This document shows, in pieces, positions 25,884 through 35,187 of a stretch of 64,000 nt of DNA. The translations under genes and the position numbers were made by a program. Positions within the stretch are counted from its first letter, which is position 1. Each line of letters opens with the position of its first letter. The notes below the pieces were generated by a model that ran no database searches, had not been told where the DNA came from, and saw only the letters and a program-made list of their open reading frames with translations. The DNA is from Mycolicibacterium helvum (lineage in GTDB: Bacteria > Actinomycetota > Actinomycetes > Mycobacteriales > Mycobacteriaceae): contig NZ_AP022596.1 of the NCBI RefSeq assembly GCF_010731895.1, positions 5,766,001 through 5,830,000 of the forward strand, written 5' to 3'.

Positions 25884-27574
25884 TCGAATTGATCGGCGTG
25901 CAGGTACGCGGCGAGGTCGGTGTTGTGGGTGTAATCGACGGGCACGTCGATCAGCGTGGGACCACTCTCGGTGAGCGCTTGCCTCAGCACGGTGGTGAAC
26001 TCCGCGAGATCGGAGACCCGATAACCCTTGGCGCCGAAGGCCTTCGCGTAGGAGACGATGTCGTAGTCGCCCAGTTGGACACCCGAGACGCGACCGTACT
26101 TGAGCTTCTCCTGGAATCCCACCATGTCGTAGGTGTTGTCGCGCATCAGCACATGGGTGAAGGTCAGACCCAATCGCACCGCGGTCTCCAGTTCCTGTGC
26201 CGAGAACAGGAATCCGCCATCGCCGGAGACCGACACCACCTGGGTGCCGGGCCTGACCAAACTGGCGGCCATGGCCCATGGCAGCCCGACACCAAGCGTT
26301 TGCTGTCCATTGGAGAACAGCAGGTGCCGTGGGTGGTACACCCGGAAATGGCGGGCCATGTAGATGTAGTTCGAGCCGATATCGCAGGCGATGGTGGCCT
26401 CGTCATCGAGGACATCGCGCATGGCCAGGACCAGCGCAGCGGGGTTGACCCCGGCATCGGTGTCGCGCACGGCGCGTGCCTGGGTATCGAGGTCGGCGAG
26501 CGCTCGGCGTTGTCGGTCGAGCTCGGCCTCGAAATCAGGACCGATACGAAGATCTGCGAGACCAGCGGTCAGGCGCTCGAGCGTGGCGGCGATCGCCCCG
26601 CGGAGCTCCAGGCTGGGTTGGTAGTGCGCGTCGAGCTGCGCGACGAGGGTGTCGATGTGGATGACCGTGCGGCCGGGGTCGGTGTTCCACAGTGCCGGGT
26701 CATATTCCACGGGGTCGAACCCGACGGTGATCAGAACATCAGCTTGCGCGGTCACAACATCACCGGGCTGGTTGCGGAACAGCCCGATACGGCCCAGGTA
26801 CTGGTCTTCCAGCTCCCGGGAGATGATGCCGGCACCCTGAAATGTCTCGACAACGGGTAGTCCGGTTGCGCTCACCAGGGCGCGCAGTGCGGTGCAGCTG
26901 ACCGGGTCGGCGGCTCGCATGCCTGCCAGGATCACCGGCCGCCTGGCCCTTCGGATGAGATCGCTTGCCGTGGCGATGGAATCCGCAGGTGCTGATCCCT
27001 GGACGGGCACCGCCGTGGGGCGCGTCAGCCGCGCCGCGGTGGGAGCTGCCAGTACATCCGACGGCAGGACGACAGCTGCGGCGCCTTGAGGCTCGGTCGT
27101 GCACGCGCGCATTGCGTTCATCACCGCCTCGGCGACGTTGTCTGGGTCAGCGATTTCACCGGTGAACTTGGTGACCGTGGCGAGCATAGCCGCGGCATCC
27201 ATCGACTGGTGGGTACGTTTGAGCCGATTCTCACGGCTGACCGCGCCGCAAAGCGCGAGCACCGGGTCCTGCTCGGTGGTGGCGGTGAGCAGTCCCGTGG
27301 CCAGGTTGGTGGTCCCGGGACCGGAGGTCACCAGTACCACGCCCGGGGTACCGGTGAGGCGACCGATCGCACCAGCCATGAAGGCTGCGTTCTGTTCGTG
27401 GCGGCATACCACCAGCTGCGGTCCCCCATCGAGCAGGGCATCAAAGAGGGCGTCGACCTTTGCCCCGGGGATACCGAAGATGAATGGTACCCCTTGTGCT
27501 GCAAGAACATCCACGACGCGCTGCGCACTGCGGGTCGCCGCATCCGGTGCTTCGAAGTCACGCGCATTGCTCAT
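25880..27574 (-). CDS. alsS: Catabolic acetolactate synthase (AlsS/BudB type)
   Basis: ATG at 27574 gives 564 residues; the frame extends to 27631 but that part covers operator copy E. The ThDP enzyme pattern is clear: FGIPGAKVDALFDAL with the catalytic Glu in CRHEQNAAFMAGA, and the Mg/ThDP motif SGDGGFLFSAQELETAVRL with a later RDNTYDMV. Coupling to budA and the FGIPGAKVD opening identify the catabolic, FAD-independent type. Two pyruvate give 2-acetolactate plus CO2. Other ThDP decarboxylases are possible but less likely given budA. Confidence 0.92.
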   Translation of the reverse strand: MSNARDFEAPDAATRSAQRVVDVLAAQGVPFIFGIPGAKVDALFDALLDGGPQLVVCRHEQNAAFMAGAIGRLTGTPGVVLVTSGPGTTNLATGLLTATTEQDPVLALCGAVSRENRLKRTHQSMDAAAMLATVTKFTGEIADPDNVAEAVMNAMRACTTEPQGAAAVVLPSDVLAAPTAARLTRPTAVPVQGSAPADSIATASDLIRRARRPVILAGMRAADPVSCTALRALVSATGLPVVETFQGAGIISRELEDQYLGRIGLFRNQPGDVVTAQADVLITVGFDPVEYDPALWNTDPGRTVIHIDTLVAQLDAHYQPSLELRGAIAATLERLTAGLADLRIGPDFEAELDRQRRALADLDTQARAVRDTDAGVNPAALVLAMRDVLDDEATIACDIGSNYIYMARHFRVYHPRHLLFSNGQQTLGVGLPWAMAASLVRPGTQVVSVSGDGGFLFSAQELETAVRLGLTFTHVLMRDNTYDMVGFQEKLKYGRVSGVQLGDYDIVSYAKAFGAKGYRVSDLAEFTTVLRQALTESGPTLIDVPVDYTHNTDLAAYLHADQFE

Positions 27575-27607
27575 CACCGGAGTATCCGACGCCCGGCACC
27601 CAGGGCG

Positions 27608-27627
27608 CATCAGTCGAGTGACTGACG
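27608..27627. promoter_or_regulatory. Operator copy E, one mismatch
   Basis: CATCAGTC-GAGT-GACTGACG, 34 bp upstream of the alsS ATG, between alsS and the LuxR-type regulator gene. This position overlaps where a promoter would be expected. Confidence 0.65.
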
Positions 27628-27660
27628 ACAAGCCGATCGGTGTCCGGAGCCTACGGACTG

Positions 27661-30552
27661 CTAGGGAGCGAACTCTCGCAGTTCATGCCTGCGGCTGATG
27701 CCCAGCTTCGGATAGACGTGGTACAGGTGCGAGCCGACAGTGCGCGGCGACAGGTTCAGCCGGTCGGCGATCTCGCGGTTGGTCAGCCCGGATGCGGCCA
27801 GCTGCACGATCTGTTGTTGCTGAGCGGTCAACGCTGCAAAGGCACCCGATGCGGGAGCAACCAGTGCGGTGATGCCGGCCGCCCGCAACTCCGCAGCGCT
27901 GATCTCGGCAAGGGGTTGTGCGCCCAGTTCGCTGAAGACGTCGGCCGCCGCGGTCAACAGGAGCTTGGCTTCGGCAGGTCGGCGGGCACGGCGCAGCCAT
28001 TCGCCGTAGTGCAGACGGGCCCGGGCACGTTCCAGCGGCCAATCGTCGCCGGCCGGATCGAAGACAGCGAGCCGGTAATGGTGTTCCGCTTCCCGCGCCG
28101 TGGCGGCGACCAACGCAAGGGCCTGGTGGCGCAACAGCCCCAACCGCACCGGCGGATGGGTGCCCAACTGGGCGTCGATGGCGGCCAACAGCGGCCTCAC
28201 CTCGTCGGTCCGCCCGCTGCGCGCGGCCGCCCACGCCACATCGGCGATACCGCGATAGGAAACCACAAAATGTGCGGGTTCCCCGTCGTCGGTGAACAAC
28301 TGCCGGAATATCTGATAGGCGCCGTCGAAGTCGCCCGCGCACAGGGCGTGCCAGCCAGCGGCCCGGCGCAAGGCCACCTCGGTCGCGCGAGATCCTCCGG
28401 CCGCGGAGGACTCCCGTCGTGCGCGGTTCAGGGCCCGTGCCGCACCGTCCACGTCGCCCCGGTAGGCGAGCAGTTGCGCCCGGCATGCCCATGTTTCGCT
28501 ATCCAACAACGCAAGGTCGGCGATGGCGGACAAAGACGCCGTATCGGCGAGCAAGGTCGACAGCGCTTTCCACCGCCCGGTGTCCAACAATGCCCACGCC
28601 AGCGGTGCCAGCGCGTAGCTGAATCCTCTGAGTCCCCCGTTGTTTTGGAGGAGTTCGGCGGCTTTGGTGAGATCTCGGGCGGCCAGGACGCTGTCCTCGG
28701 TGACGTATCCGGCCACCCCGGCGACCAACCGTCGGTATGGCTCGATAGGGGCCGCCACGGGCTGAACCCACCGTTCCCCGAGCCCGGCGGGTCGCCCGTG
28801 CGGGGAGTCGGGAATGTCGGCGTACATCCGGACGTAGGCCCGCTGGAGGTCGGCTGCGGCAGTGGGAAACGCGGCCGGAAGCGGGGGCTCCGAATCAGAA
28901 CTGTCGGAGGCCAAGGCCAGCCAGCGGTGTAACTGTCGCCGGACCCGAGGTTCACCGGAGTAGTACGCGGCCGAGGCCGCCAGATACGTCAAGTGCAGTG
29001 CCACGCTGCCACGCGGTGGCGTGGGATCGTTGAGGACCGTCTGGATCAGACAAAAAGTTTCCAGTGGGTGCGCCGACTGCAGCAAGATCGAGGCACGGGT
29101 CAAGGCCGCGTACCCCCGCAGATCGGCGTCATCGGTGAGGTGCGTGGCATCGTCGCTCAATGCAAGCGCCCACGCGGGATCACCGCCGAAGTTCGCTGCC
29201 GTGGCGGCCAACCCGTAGCGTCGTGCGGCGTCGTTGCGGTCCGGGCTCAGCTCAGCGGCGCGTTGCAATCCCCGCGCGATGCGCAGGTGCCCGTGGTGGT
29301 CGCGGGTCGCCGGTGGTGCTGCCTGCTCCAGGGCCGCCGCGACCGCCTCGTCAGCCTCCGCTGTCGCCCACGCCGCATGCCAGGCGCGGTGGAACGGATC
29401 CAGGTGCGCGCATCGGGACAGGGCTTGATGGGCGGCACGGCGTTGCTGCGCCGAGCTTTCGGCGTAGGCCGCCGCCCGCAGTACGGGATGGCCGAACTGG
29501 ACCAAGCGCTCGGCGGTGACGCGCACGACACCGGCCGCGACCGCCGGTGCCCAGTCGTCACCGACACCGGCGGCGTCGGACAATGCGTCGACCGTCTCTT
29601 CGCCAGCCCCCACCGCCGCGTAGAACACCAGGGTGCGCGTATCGGCCGGCAGACTGTCGAGTTGTTCGGCGAACCGCAGGTAGACACCGCCGGGACTGCC
29701 CAAGCCTTGGGTCGGAAACGTTGTCCCAGAACTACGGCTCAGTACACGTGCCGCCTCGATCAGCGCCGAGGGATTGCCGCCGGCCCACCGGAGCACCTCG
29801 CCGCGCACCCTCGCGGTGGGTGGATCAGGTTGCAAGTCAAGCAATTCAGCGGCCGCGGAATCCGACAACGCCGGAACCTCAACCACATCGACCATGCGGT
29901 CGAACCGGTGCACCGCCTCGCCCCCGCTGGCGGTCAGCAACGCCCGGGCTCGTCCGCCGAACCACCGTGCGATCACCGCGGCCACAACGTCACGCGAGGC
30001 GGCATCGAAACCGTCGACGTCGTCGATCGCCAACAGCAGGGGCATCGTCGCGGCGGCCGAGTCGAACAGAGCCGACATCGCTTGCACGACCAGTGTCGGT
30101 TCATACCGGGCGGCACCGTCCGGCGTTTCCAGGAGCTCGGTCACGATTCGCCCCAACGCCACGGGCAAGGTATCGACAGCGCCGACGATCGGCCAGATCA
30201 ATTCGCTCAGCGCCGCGTATGGCCGCCCAGAAGTCGACCCGTCACCTGCGGAGTACACCAGGCGGACATCCGCACCGGACACTGCGGCCAACGTGGTGCG
30301 CAGCAGGACCGACTTTCCCACGCCGGCCGGTCCAACCAGCAGGAGTGCCGACGGAGCCCCAGCGGCCCCGCGCGCCACGTCGGTGGCCAGTGTCACCAGC
30401 TCATCGCGACCGACGAGGGGAAAACCGCCGGATCCGCCGTCCGGGCGCTCTTGCTGGCCGCTGTTTCCCACCGTCCGATTGTGAGCAGCGCAGCAGGCCT
30501 GATCAATGTTGGCAGTCACACACTTCGGCCATTTGAGTGTTCGAGTCTCCAC
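27661..30552 (-). CDS. Large ATP-binding LuxR (LAL) family transcriptional regulator
   Basis: A 963-residue regulator. An N-terminal AAA-type domain has the Walker A motif LLVGPAGVGKSVLL and Walker B LLLAIDDVDGFD. A long TPR-like helical middle follows. The C-terminus is a LuxR HTH: LTAQQQQIVQLAASGLTNRE, then IADRLNLSPRTVGSHLYHVYPKLG. LAL proteins activate catabolic operons in response to an inducer. It lies just upstream of alsS-budA on the same strand and is the best local candidate to read the CATCAGTC palindromes. The start is uncertain: GTG at 30519 is an alternative. Confidence 0.92.
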   Translation of the reverse strand: METRTLKWPKCVTANIDQACCAAHNRTVGNSGQQERPDGGSGGFPLVGRDELVTLATDVARGAAGAPSALLLVGPAGVGKSVLLRTTLAAVSGADVRLVYSAGDGSTSGRPYAALSELIWPIVGAVDTLPVALGRIVTELLETPDGAARYEPTLVVQAMSALFDSAAATMPLLLAIDDVDGFDAASRDVVAAVIARWFGGRARALLTASGGEAVHRFDRMVDVVEVPALSDSAAAELLDLQPDPPTARVRGEVLRWAGGNPSALIEAARVLSRSSGTTFPTQGLGSPGGVYLRFAEQLDSLPADTRTLVFYAAVGAGEETVDALSDAAGVGDDWAPAVAAGVVRVTAERLVQFGHPVLRAAAYAESSAQQRRAAHQALSRCAHLDPFHRAWHAAWATAEADEAVAAALEQAAPPATRDHHGHLRIARGLQRAAELSPDRNDAARRYGLAATAANFGGDPAWALALSDDATHLTDDADLRGYAALTRASILLQSAHPLETFCLIQTVLNDPTPPRGSVALHLTYLAASAAYYSGEPRVRRQLHRWLALASDSSDSEPPLPAAFPTAAADLQRAYVRMYADIPDSPHGRPAGLGERWVQPVAAPIEPYRRLVAGVAGYVTEDSVLAARDLTKAAELLQNNGGLRGFSYALAPLAWALLDTGRWKALSTLLADTASLSAIADLALLDSETWACRAQLLAYRGDVDGAARALNRARRESSAAGGSRATEVALRRAAGWHALCAGDFDGAYQIFRQLFTDDGEPAHFVVSYRGIADVAWAAARSGRTDEVRPLLAAIDAQLGTHPPVRLGLLRHQALALVAATAREAEHHYRLAVFDPAGDDWPLERARARLHYGEWLRRARRPAEAKLLLTAAADVFSELGAQPLAEISAAELRAAGITALVAPASGAFAALTAQQQQIVQLAASGLTNREIADRLNLSPRTVGSHLYHVYPKLGISRRHELREFAP

Positions 30553-30684
30553 GGGTAGGTCGCCGAAGGGTTCAGTTCTCGACCCCTCACAAATTTGGAC
30601 GCTCTAAGAACTCTACGGCTCACTACCTACAAGAACCGGTGGCGATGGACCACCACCGGCAAGAACAGGAAGAGCAGACCGACG

Positions 30685-31014
30685 ATGATGTCAAATGAAC
30701 CGCACGTGCACCAGGATTCACTTGCCAGACGCCGCAACTACGCGACGCCCACGGCAGGACGGTCGTCGCGGCTCAAGGCGTTCGGCACGATCGTTGGCGC
30801 GGGTGCCGTGCTGGCTGCCGTGTTCCTCACCCTGGCCCAACCCGACACCAGTGTCGCTGGTCCCGGACACGTGGTCGCGGGCGGCAACAATAATCCCACC
30901 TATGCACCGCCAGCCGTTCCCGGCATGAACATGGGCGGCACGGTCACCGAAACGACGCCGTCTAGCGCGCTGCCCGTCGAGAAAGCCGTCCCACAAATCA
31001 AAGCCGGGCACTAG
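30685..31014 (+). CDS. Single-pass membrane protein of unknown function
   Basis: ATG at 30685 (109 residues) follows AGGAAGAGCAG; the frame is open upstream to 30595 but that part is basic and untypical. One transmembrane helix, FGTIVGAGAVLAAVFLTLA, is followed by an extracytoplasmic segment with GNNNPTYAPPAVPGMNMGG. Proteins with this NNPTYAPP/GMNMGG pattern occur in mycobacteria; no function is known to me. The downstream kinase gene is convergent. Confidence 0.72.
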   Translation: MMSNEPHVHQDSLARRRNYATPTAGRSSRLKAFGTIVGAGAVLAAVFLTLAQPDTSVAGPGHVVAGGNNNPTYAPPAVPGMNMGGTVTETTPSSALPVEKAVPQIKAGH

Positions 31015-31043
31015 AGATTGCATAACCGCGTTGAGGATCTGTC

Positions 31044-32612
31044 CTACCGCGCGGCGAACTCGATCGCGGGCTCGCTGCCGAGCACCTCGCCATCCTTAAC
31101 GATCTGAAGGCCCGTTCTGCTGATGTCATACCGGGTGCCGTCAGAGTTGTTGGTCACCACGATCGTAGAGCCAGAGTCGGTCACCGCGATGTTGGTGAGC
31201 TCAATTGTCGCCATGTCGCTAAGCCGTAAACCGCGGTAGTACGCGCCCCCTCCTGGGGACTGGCACACCACTAGTGCGGACTCCGGCGTGCGCATGACCG
31301 CAATGGCGCGATCGTTTCCACTGCAGCGTGCGTCACCGCCAAAGCCTACGAATCCGTGCACGTCGGCGTCGGCAAGCAGCATTGGCGCCGTCGAAGACTG
31401 GCTGGCCGGTGGACGGGCGACGTTTGTTGGGGACGCCGACACCGTCACGGTGATTGGGGCCTGGGGCGATGTTGGGCCTGCCGTCGTCTTGACGGACAGA
31501 GGGGCCGGCGGAGCCGAGGCAGAGCTCTGCTGCCGGTTTGCCAATTGCCAACCCACGAAGACGACGGCCGCTATCAGGCCCAGACCCAAGACAGCCAGGA
31601 CCAAAACGGCCGGGCTGAAGAGACTCCTTCGAGCTGATCCTGGTGCGGCTTTCGATTCGGTCGGCGGCGGCGGGAGAAGTGCAGGGGCCGATCCCGGTGT
31701 GGCCATCGTGTTGCCTCCCTGCGCCACTAGGACGTCTACCGCACCGGCGAGCGCTTCAGCGAAGTGAGCGCAGGAGGCAAACCGCTGCGCCGGATCTTTC
31801 GCCAGCGCTTTCGCGAACGCGGCGTCAAGCTGCGACAGTTCTGGGCGAATGCTACCGAGTCGTGGCGGTGGCACACTGAGGTGCTGGGAGATCACGACAG
31901 CTGGGTTGGAGTCCACAAACGGCGCTGCACCCGTTAGTAAGTGGAACGCAGTGGCCGCCAACGCGTATTGGTCCGCCCGACCGTCCGACCGCTTACCCAT
32001 GAGTTGTTCTGGAGCCGCATATGAGACTGTTCCGATGGTCGTATTCGTCGCAGTGATGCCGCTTGAGTCGTTGATCTGACGAGCAATCCCGAAGTCCGCC
32101 AACGCTATCCGGCGGGCGCCCATCGCCGGCTCAGAGCACAGGATGTTGGCCGGTTTGACGTCACGGTGCAGCATGCCGGCGGCATGAATGGAGTCCAACG
32201 CTGACGCGATGGCAGTGACAATGCTGATTACCTGGTCCACCGGCATGCCAGTGGGATACCGCATGCGCATCAAGTTTGCGGCATCTGCGCCGTCGACGTA
32301 GTCCATCGAGATCCACAATCGCCCCTCGGCTTCCCCGCGGTCGTGAATGGTGACCAGGTTTGGGTGCCACAGAGCCGCAGCCAGCTCCGCTTCGCGCAGG
32401 AACCTCAGACGGAATTCCTCGTTGGTGGTGAAGTCCGTAGAAAGCACCTTCAGTGCCTCGCGACGCGGCAGCCGGGGATGCTCCACCAGATAGACCTCGC
32501 CCATGCCCCCGGCCCCAAGCGGCTCGATGACACGAAATCCTGCGAAGTGCTCCCCCGACGTCAGTCTCACGTCCGGATCGTAACGACCGGGGGCGACGCG
32601 ACGTCTCGCCAA
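31044..32612 (-). CDS. Transmembrane Ser/Thr protein kinase (PknF/PknJ-like)
   Basis: A 522-residue eukaryote-like kinase. The kinase domain is at residues about 25-285: glycine loop LGAGGMGEVYLV, Lys in REALKVL, catalytic loop LHRDVKPANIL, DFG in LADFGIA and TVSYAAPEQL. A Pro/Ala-rich juxtamembrane stretch, one TM helix (SPAVLVLAVLGLGLIAAVVF) and an extracellular domain of about 140 residues with paired Cys (DARCSGN, VVCQSPG) follow. GTG at 32570 (VRLTSGEHFAGFRV) may be the true start, since relatives begin near there. It probably senses a cell-envelope signal. Confidence 0.92.
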   Translation of the reverse strand: MARRRVAPGRYDPDVRLTSGEHFAGFRVIEPLGAGGMGEVYLVEHPRLPRREALKVLSTDFTTNEEFRLRFLREAELAAALWHPNLVTIHDRGEAEGRLWISMDYVDGADAANLMRMRYPTGMPVDQVISIVTAIASALDSIHAAGMLHRDVKPANILCSEPAMGARRIALADFGIARQINDSSGITATNTTIGTVSYAAPEQLMGKRSDGRADQYALAATAFHLLTGAAPFVDSNPAVVISQHLSVPPPRLGSIRPELSQLDAAFAKALAKDPAQRFASCAHFAEALAGAVDVLVAQGGNTMATPGSAPALLPPPPTESKAAPGSARRSLFSPAVLVLAVLGLGLIAAVVFVGWQLANRQQSSASAPPAPLSVKTTAGPTSPQAPITVTVSASPTNVARPPASQSSTAPMLLADADVHGFVGFGGDARCSGNDRAIAVMRTPESALVVCQSPGGGAYYRGLRLSDMATIELTNIAVTDSGSTIVVTNNSDGTRYDISRTGLQIVKDGEVLGSEPAIEFAAR

Positions 32613-32988
32613 TTGCTGGATTTGTTCCAGCTCGCCTCCAGCGGTGAGCTTATTCGAACGTTCCGAAAATTAATTCGGATAGTTCTGATAGGAGCGTAAC
32701 GGTGGCATCGCCAGTTCTGCCCACGTGGGACCGGTGAACATGACCGCATCGAGCTGCCGCGTTCAGTGCACCAAGCATTGACCAAAGTCGTCGCGACAGT
32801 GCATGCCGCCAATGCAGTCACCGACTCTCGACGATGTTCTCGCCTACCCTGAGCAACGCCGCAAACGCCGGCACCAGGCGCTCGCGGCCACAGCGGTGGA
32901 CATCGATCCATGTTCGCCGCGCCGTTGGATACCTCGGTGCCATGACCTAGCCTGCAGCGCGACTGTTTTCACTTGCTGCCGCGGGTAG
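32613..32988. other. Intergenic stretch, no gene seen
   Basis: A 376-bp gap between the kinase start and the end of the AraC gene. Short frames here have no family features. A near-palindrome, TTCGAACGTTCCGAA at about 32653-32667, lies 41 bp upstream of the kinase and could be an operator. Confidence 0.4.
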
Positions 32989-33909
32989 CTAATCCGCGCT
33001 CAGCACCCGCTGCTCCGTTTCGTGCTGGCGTCGCCAGGCGATCGGCGGCAGGCCGTGATGACGACGGAACGCCGCCACGAAGGAGTAGGGCGAGCCATAA
33101 CCGACTCGAGTGGCGACGCCCGACAACCCAAGATCGTTGGTGCGCAACAAATCCCGGGCCAGCGACATACGGTGATCGGTCAGGTACTGCAGCGGCGGCT
33201 GGCCGAGCACCTCGCCGAAGGTTCGCGCGAATGCCGCTCGGGACAGACCCGCGACCGTCGCCAACTCGTCCACGGTCCACGGCCGAGAGGGGTCATCGTG
33301 CATGGCCTGCAGCACGTCTCGCAGACGCGGGTCAGCCGCCGCCCGATACCATCGCGGTGCGTTCGGGCTATGCCGGAAGTCAGTGCGAAGAGCCAGTACC
33401 AGCAGCACGTCGAGGAGCCGGTCCAGCACCGTTTGCTGCCCGGCTTCGGCGACCGTGAGTTCCCGTGACAGCAAGCTGATGACTTCCCGGAGGGGGTCAT
33501 CCGCAGCCGAGGACAGAGTCAACACCGGCGGCAGCGCATCGACAACCCCGCCGGCGACGTCGCCGGCGAAACGGTAAGCGCCGCACAGGAACACCGTAGA
33601 ACCGTGGTCCGGCGACCCGGCGGGCGGTAGCCGCCGACGGAAATAGTCCGGATCCATGCACACGGCGCCGGGCTCATGCGCCAGGTGGTGCGGCACCCCG
33701 CCGCGCACCAGGGTGATCTCGCCGGGGATCAGTTCGATCGCCTCGCGCACGTCCTCACGCCACAGCCACGCGCGGCCCCGGATCACCAGGTGCACCGCCA
33801 ATTCGACCGAACCGCCGAGCAGCAATCCCCACGGCGGTGTCACAACGGTACGGGCGAAGACGGCGCCCGTCGCCCGGGCGCGCATCAGGTGGTCGTACAG
33901 CAGGTCCAC
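32989..33909 (-). CDS. AraC-family regulator with cupin-type sensor domain
   Basis: A 306-residue regulator. The N-terminal AraC-binding cupin (cupin_6) covers residues 1-190: FARTVVTPPWGLLLGG, then ELIPGEITLVRGGVPHHLA. The C-terminal double HTH has PWTVDELATVAGLSRAAFARTF and SGVATRVGYGSPYSFVAAFRRHHG. It is divergent from a truncated NmrA-like gene and a SnoaL-like gene, which are its probable targets. In mycobacteria such regulators often control one adjacent oxidoreductase. Confidence 0.92.
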   Translation of the reverse strand: MDLLYDHLMRARATGAVFARTVVTPPWGLLLGGSVELAVHLVIRGRAWLWREDVREAIELIPGEITLVRGGVPHHLAHEPGAVCMDPDYFRRRLPPAGSPDHGSTVFLCGAYRFAGDVAGGVVDALPPVLTLSSAADDPLREVISLLSRELTVAEAGQQTVLDRLLDVLLVLALRTDFRHSPNAPRWYRAAADPRLRDVLQAMHDDPSRPWTVDELATVAGLSRAAFARTFGEVLGQPPLQYLTDHRMSLARDLLRTNDLGLSGVATRVGYGSPYSFVAAFRRHHGLPPIAWRRQHETEQRVLSAD

Positions 33910-34045
33910 GAGAATCAGAATGCGCTAGGCGCTCACGGCGAACAAGCCGACGAGACGCTCGCTTAACAAGTCAAGCGGATGAAGCATTGATGCACGCGCA
34001 GGCCGGGCGGAACAGTCGAGGCATGATCACCTGGTTCCGCCCACC

Positions 34046-34678
34046 ATGCGCGTCCGGTTCGCCGACCAGGTGGCCGCGCTGCTGGACGCGGCCGTCGGAT
34101 CCGGGGCCCGGCACGTGACTTTGCTCAGCGCGTACGGCGCGGATCGGGCACCGTCGGTGATCGACCTCGCCGCCGTGGAGAAGCTCGTCGCCGAACTCGG
34201 CGTCACACACACGATCCTTCGTCCGGCCTGGGTGATGCAGAACTTCACCGACGAGCACCTCCCCCTGATCGGCGACACGCTCATAGTTCCGAGCGGCGGT
34301 GGTGCCGAAGCCTTCGTCGACGCCGACGACATCGCGGCGGTGGCCGTCCGGACGCTGCTGGAACCCGCCGCGCACGACGGCGCCCGCTACCGCCTGACCG
34401 GTCCCTCGACACTCACCTTCAAGGAAGTCGCGGGGATCGTCGCCGAAGTCAGCGGCCGACCGGTGACGTATGTCGACGTCGATCAGCAGGCGTGGATCGA
34501 CGGTGCGGTGGCCGCCGGCGTACCGGCCGACTACGCGGTGATGTTGCAGTGGCTGACCGGCACGATCATCAACGGCGACGGTGCTAGACCCACCGGGGAC
34601 GTCGAACGAGTGCTTGGGCGCCCGGCCACCGACTTCGCGACGTTCGCCCGACGCAACGCCACGGCGTGGACCCACTGA
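34046..34678 (+). pseudogene. NmrA/NAD(P)H-binding reductase, N-terminally truncated
   Basis: The 210-residue frame matches the C-terminal two thirds of NmrA-like NAD(P)-binding proteins: FADQVAALLDAAVGSGARHV, LRPAWVMQNF, then a sugar-reductase-like end with YRLTGPSTLTFKEVAGIVAE. The Rossmann motif GATGxxG and the first 70 or so residues are missing. Upstream codons back to the stop at 33980 read RHDHLVPPT just before the ATG, which resembles the family, so a deletion joins near 34020. Without the dinucleotide motif it should not work as an oxidoreductase. It lies beside the divergent AraC gene. Confidence 0.75.
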
Positions 34679-34701
34679 ACCAGAAGCGACAGGAGCAGAA
34701 C

Positions 34702-35145
34702 GTGACCACGTACATCGACGACGCCTCGGCCTTCGGCGCCAACGGGTCGTTCTTCGACGTTATCCGCACCGGGCTCGCCGGGCTGGTCGACGGAGAGGAC
34801 TACTTCGACCTGCTCGCCGAGGACGTCGTGTTCGAGTACGTCATCTCGGTGCCCGGGTATCCCCGCCGCGTCGAAGGCCGGGACGCGGTGCTGGAGTTGT
34901 ACCGCGGCTACGACGACTACATGAGCATCTACAGCGCCGACGGGCTGCGCGTATACCGCGACCCGGACGCTTCAGTGGTGGTCCTCGAGTACGAGGTGCA
35001 CGGTCATCCCGTGCACGGTGGAGGCGCCTACGACAACCGCTTCGTCTCCATCGTCACCGTCGCCAACGGGAAGGTGACGCACTGGCGGGACTACCTCGAC
35101 CCGATCGCGGTGTTCAACGCCACCGGGTGGCCCACGATGAGCTGA
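34702..35145 (+). CDS. SnoaL-like / NTF2-fold protein
   Basis: The GTG at 34702, preceded by GACAGGAGCAGAAC, gives 147 residues; the frame also opens at 34666 inside the upstream fragment. The fold pattern is NTF2-like: LVDGEDYFDLLAEDVVFEYV, VEGRDAVLELYRGYDDYM, and a final IVTVANGKVTHWRDYLDPIAVF. The ligand is unknown. It is probably co-transcribed with the truncated NmrA-like gene. Confidence 0.85.
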   Translation: MTTYIDDASAFGANGSFFDVIRTGLAGLVDGEDYFDLLAEDVVFEYVISVPGYPRRVEGRDAVLELYRGYDDYMSIYSADGLRVYRDPDASVVVLEYEVHGHPVHGGGAYDNRFVSIVTVANGKVTHWRDYLDPIAVFNATGWPTMS

Positions 35146-35187
35146 CGCGCCGACTCCCTGTCGGTGCTACGTGCCAAGCTGCGCATC

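Noticed and set aside
24744..25892. 382-codon open frame on the plus strand
   Set aside because: It runs across the end of the fusion gene and antisense to budA. The real genes have clear catalytic motifs.
28993..30558. 521-codon open frame on the plus strand
   Set aside because: It is antisense to the LuxR-type regulator, which has clear Walker and HTH motifs. The plus-strand product is Arg/Gln/Gly-rich with no family features, a typical GC-bias shadow.
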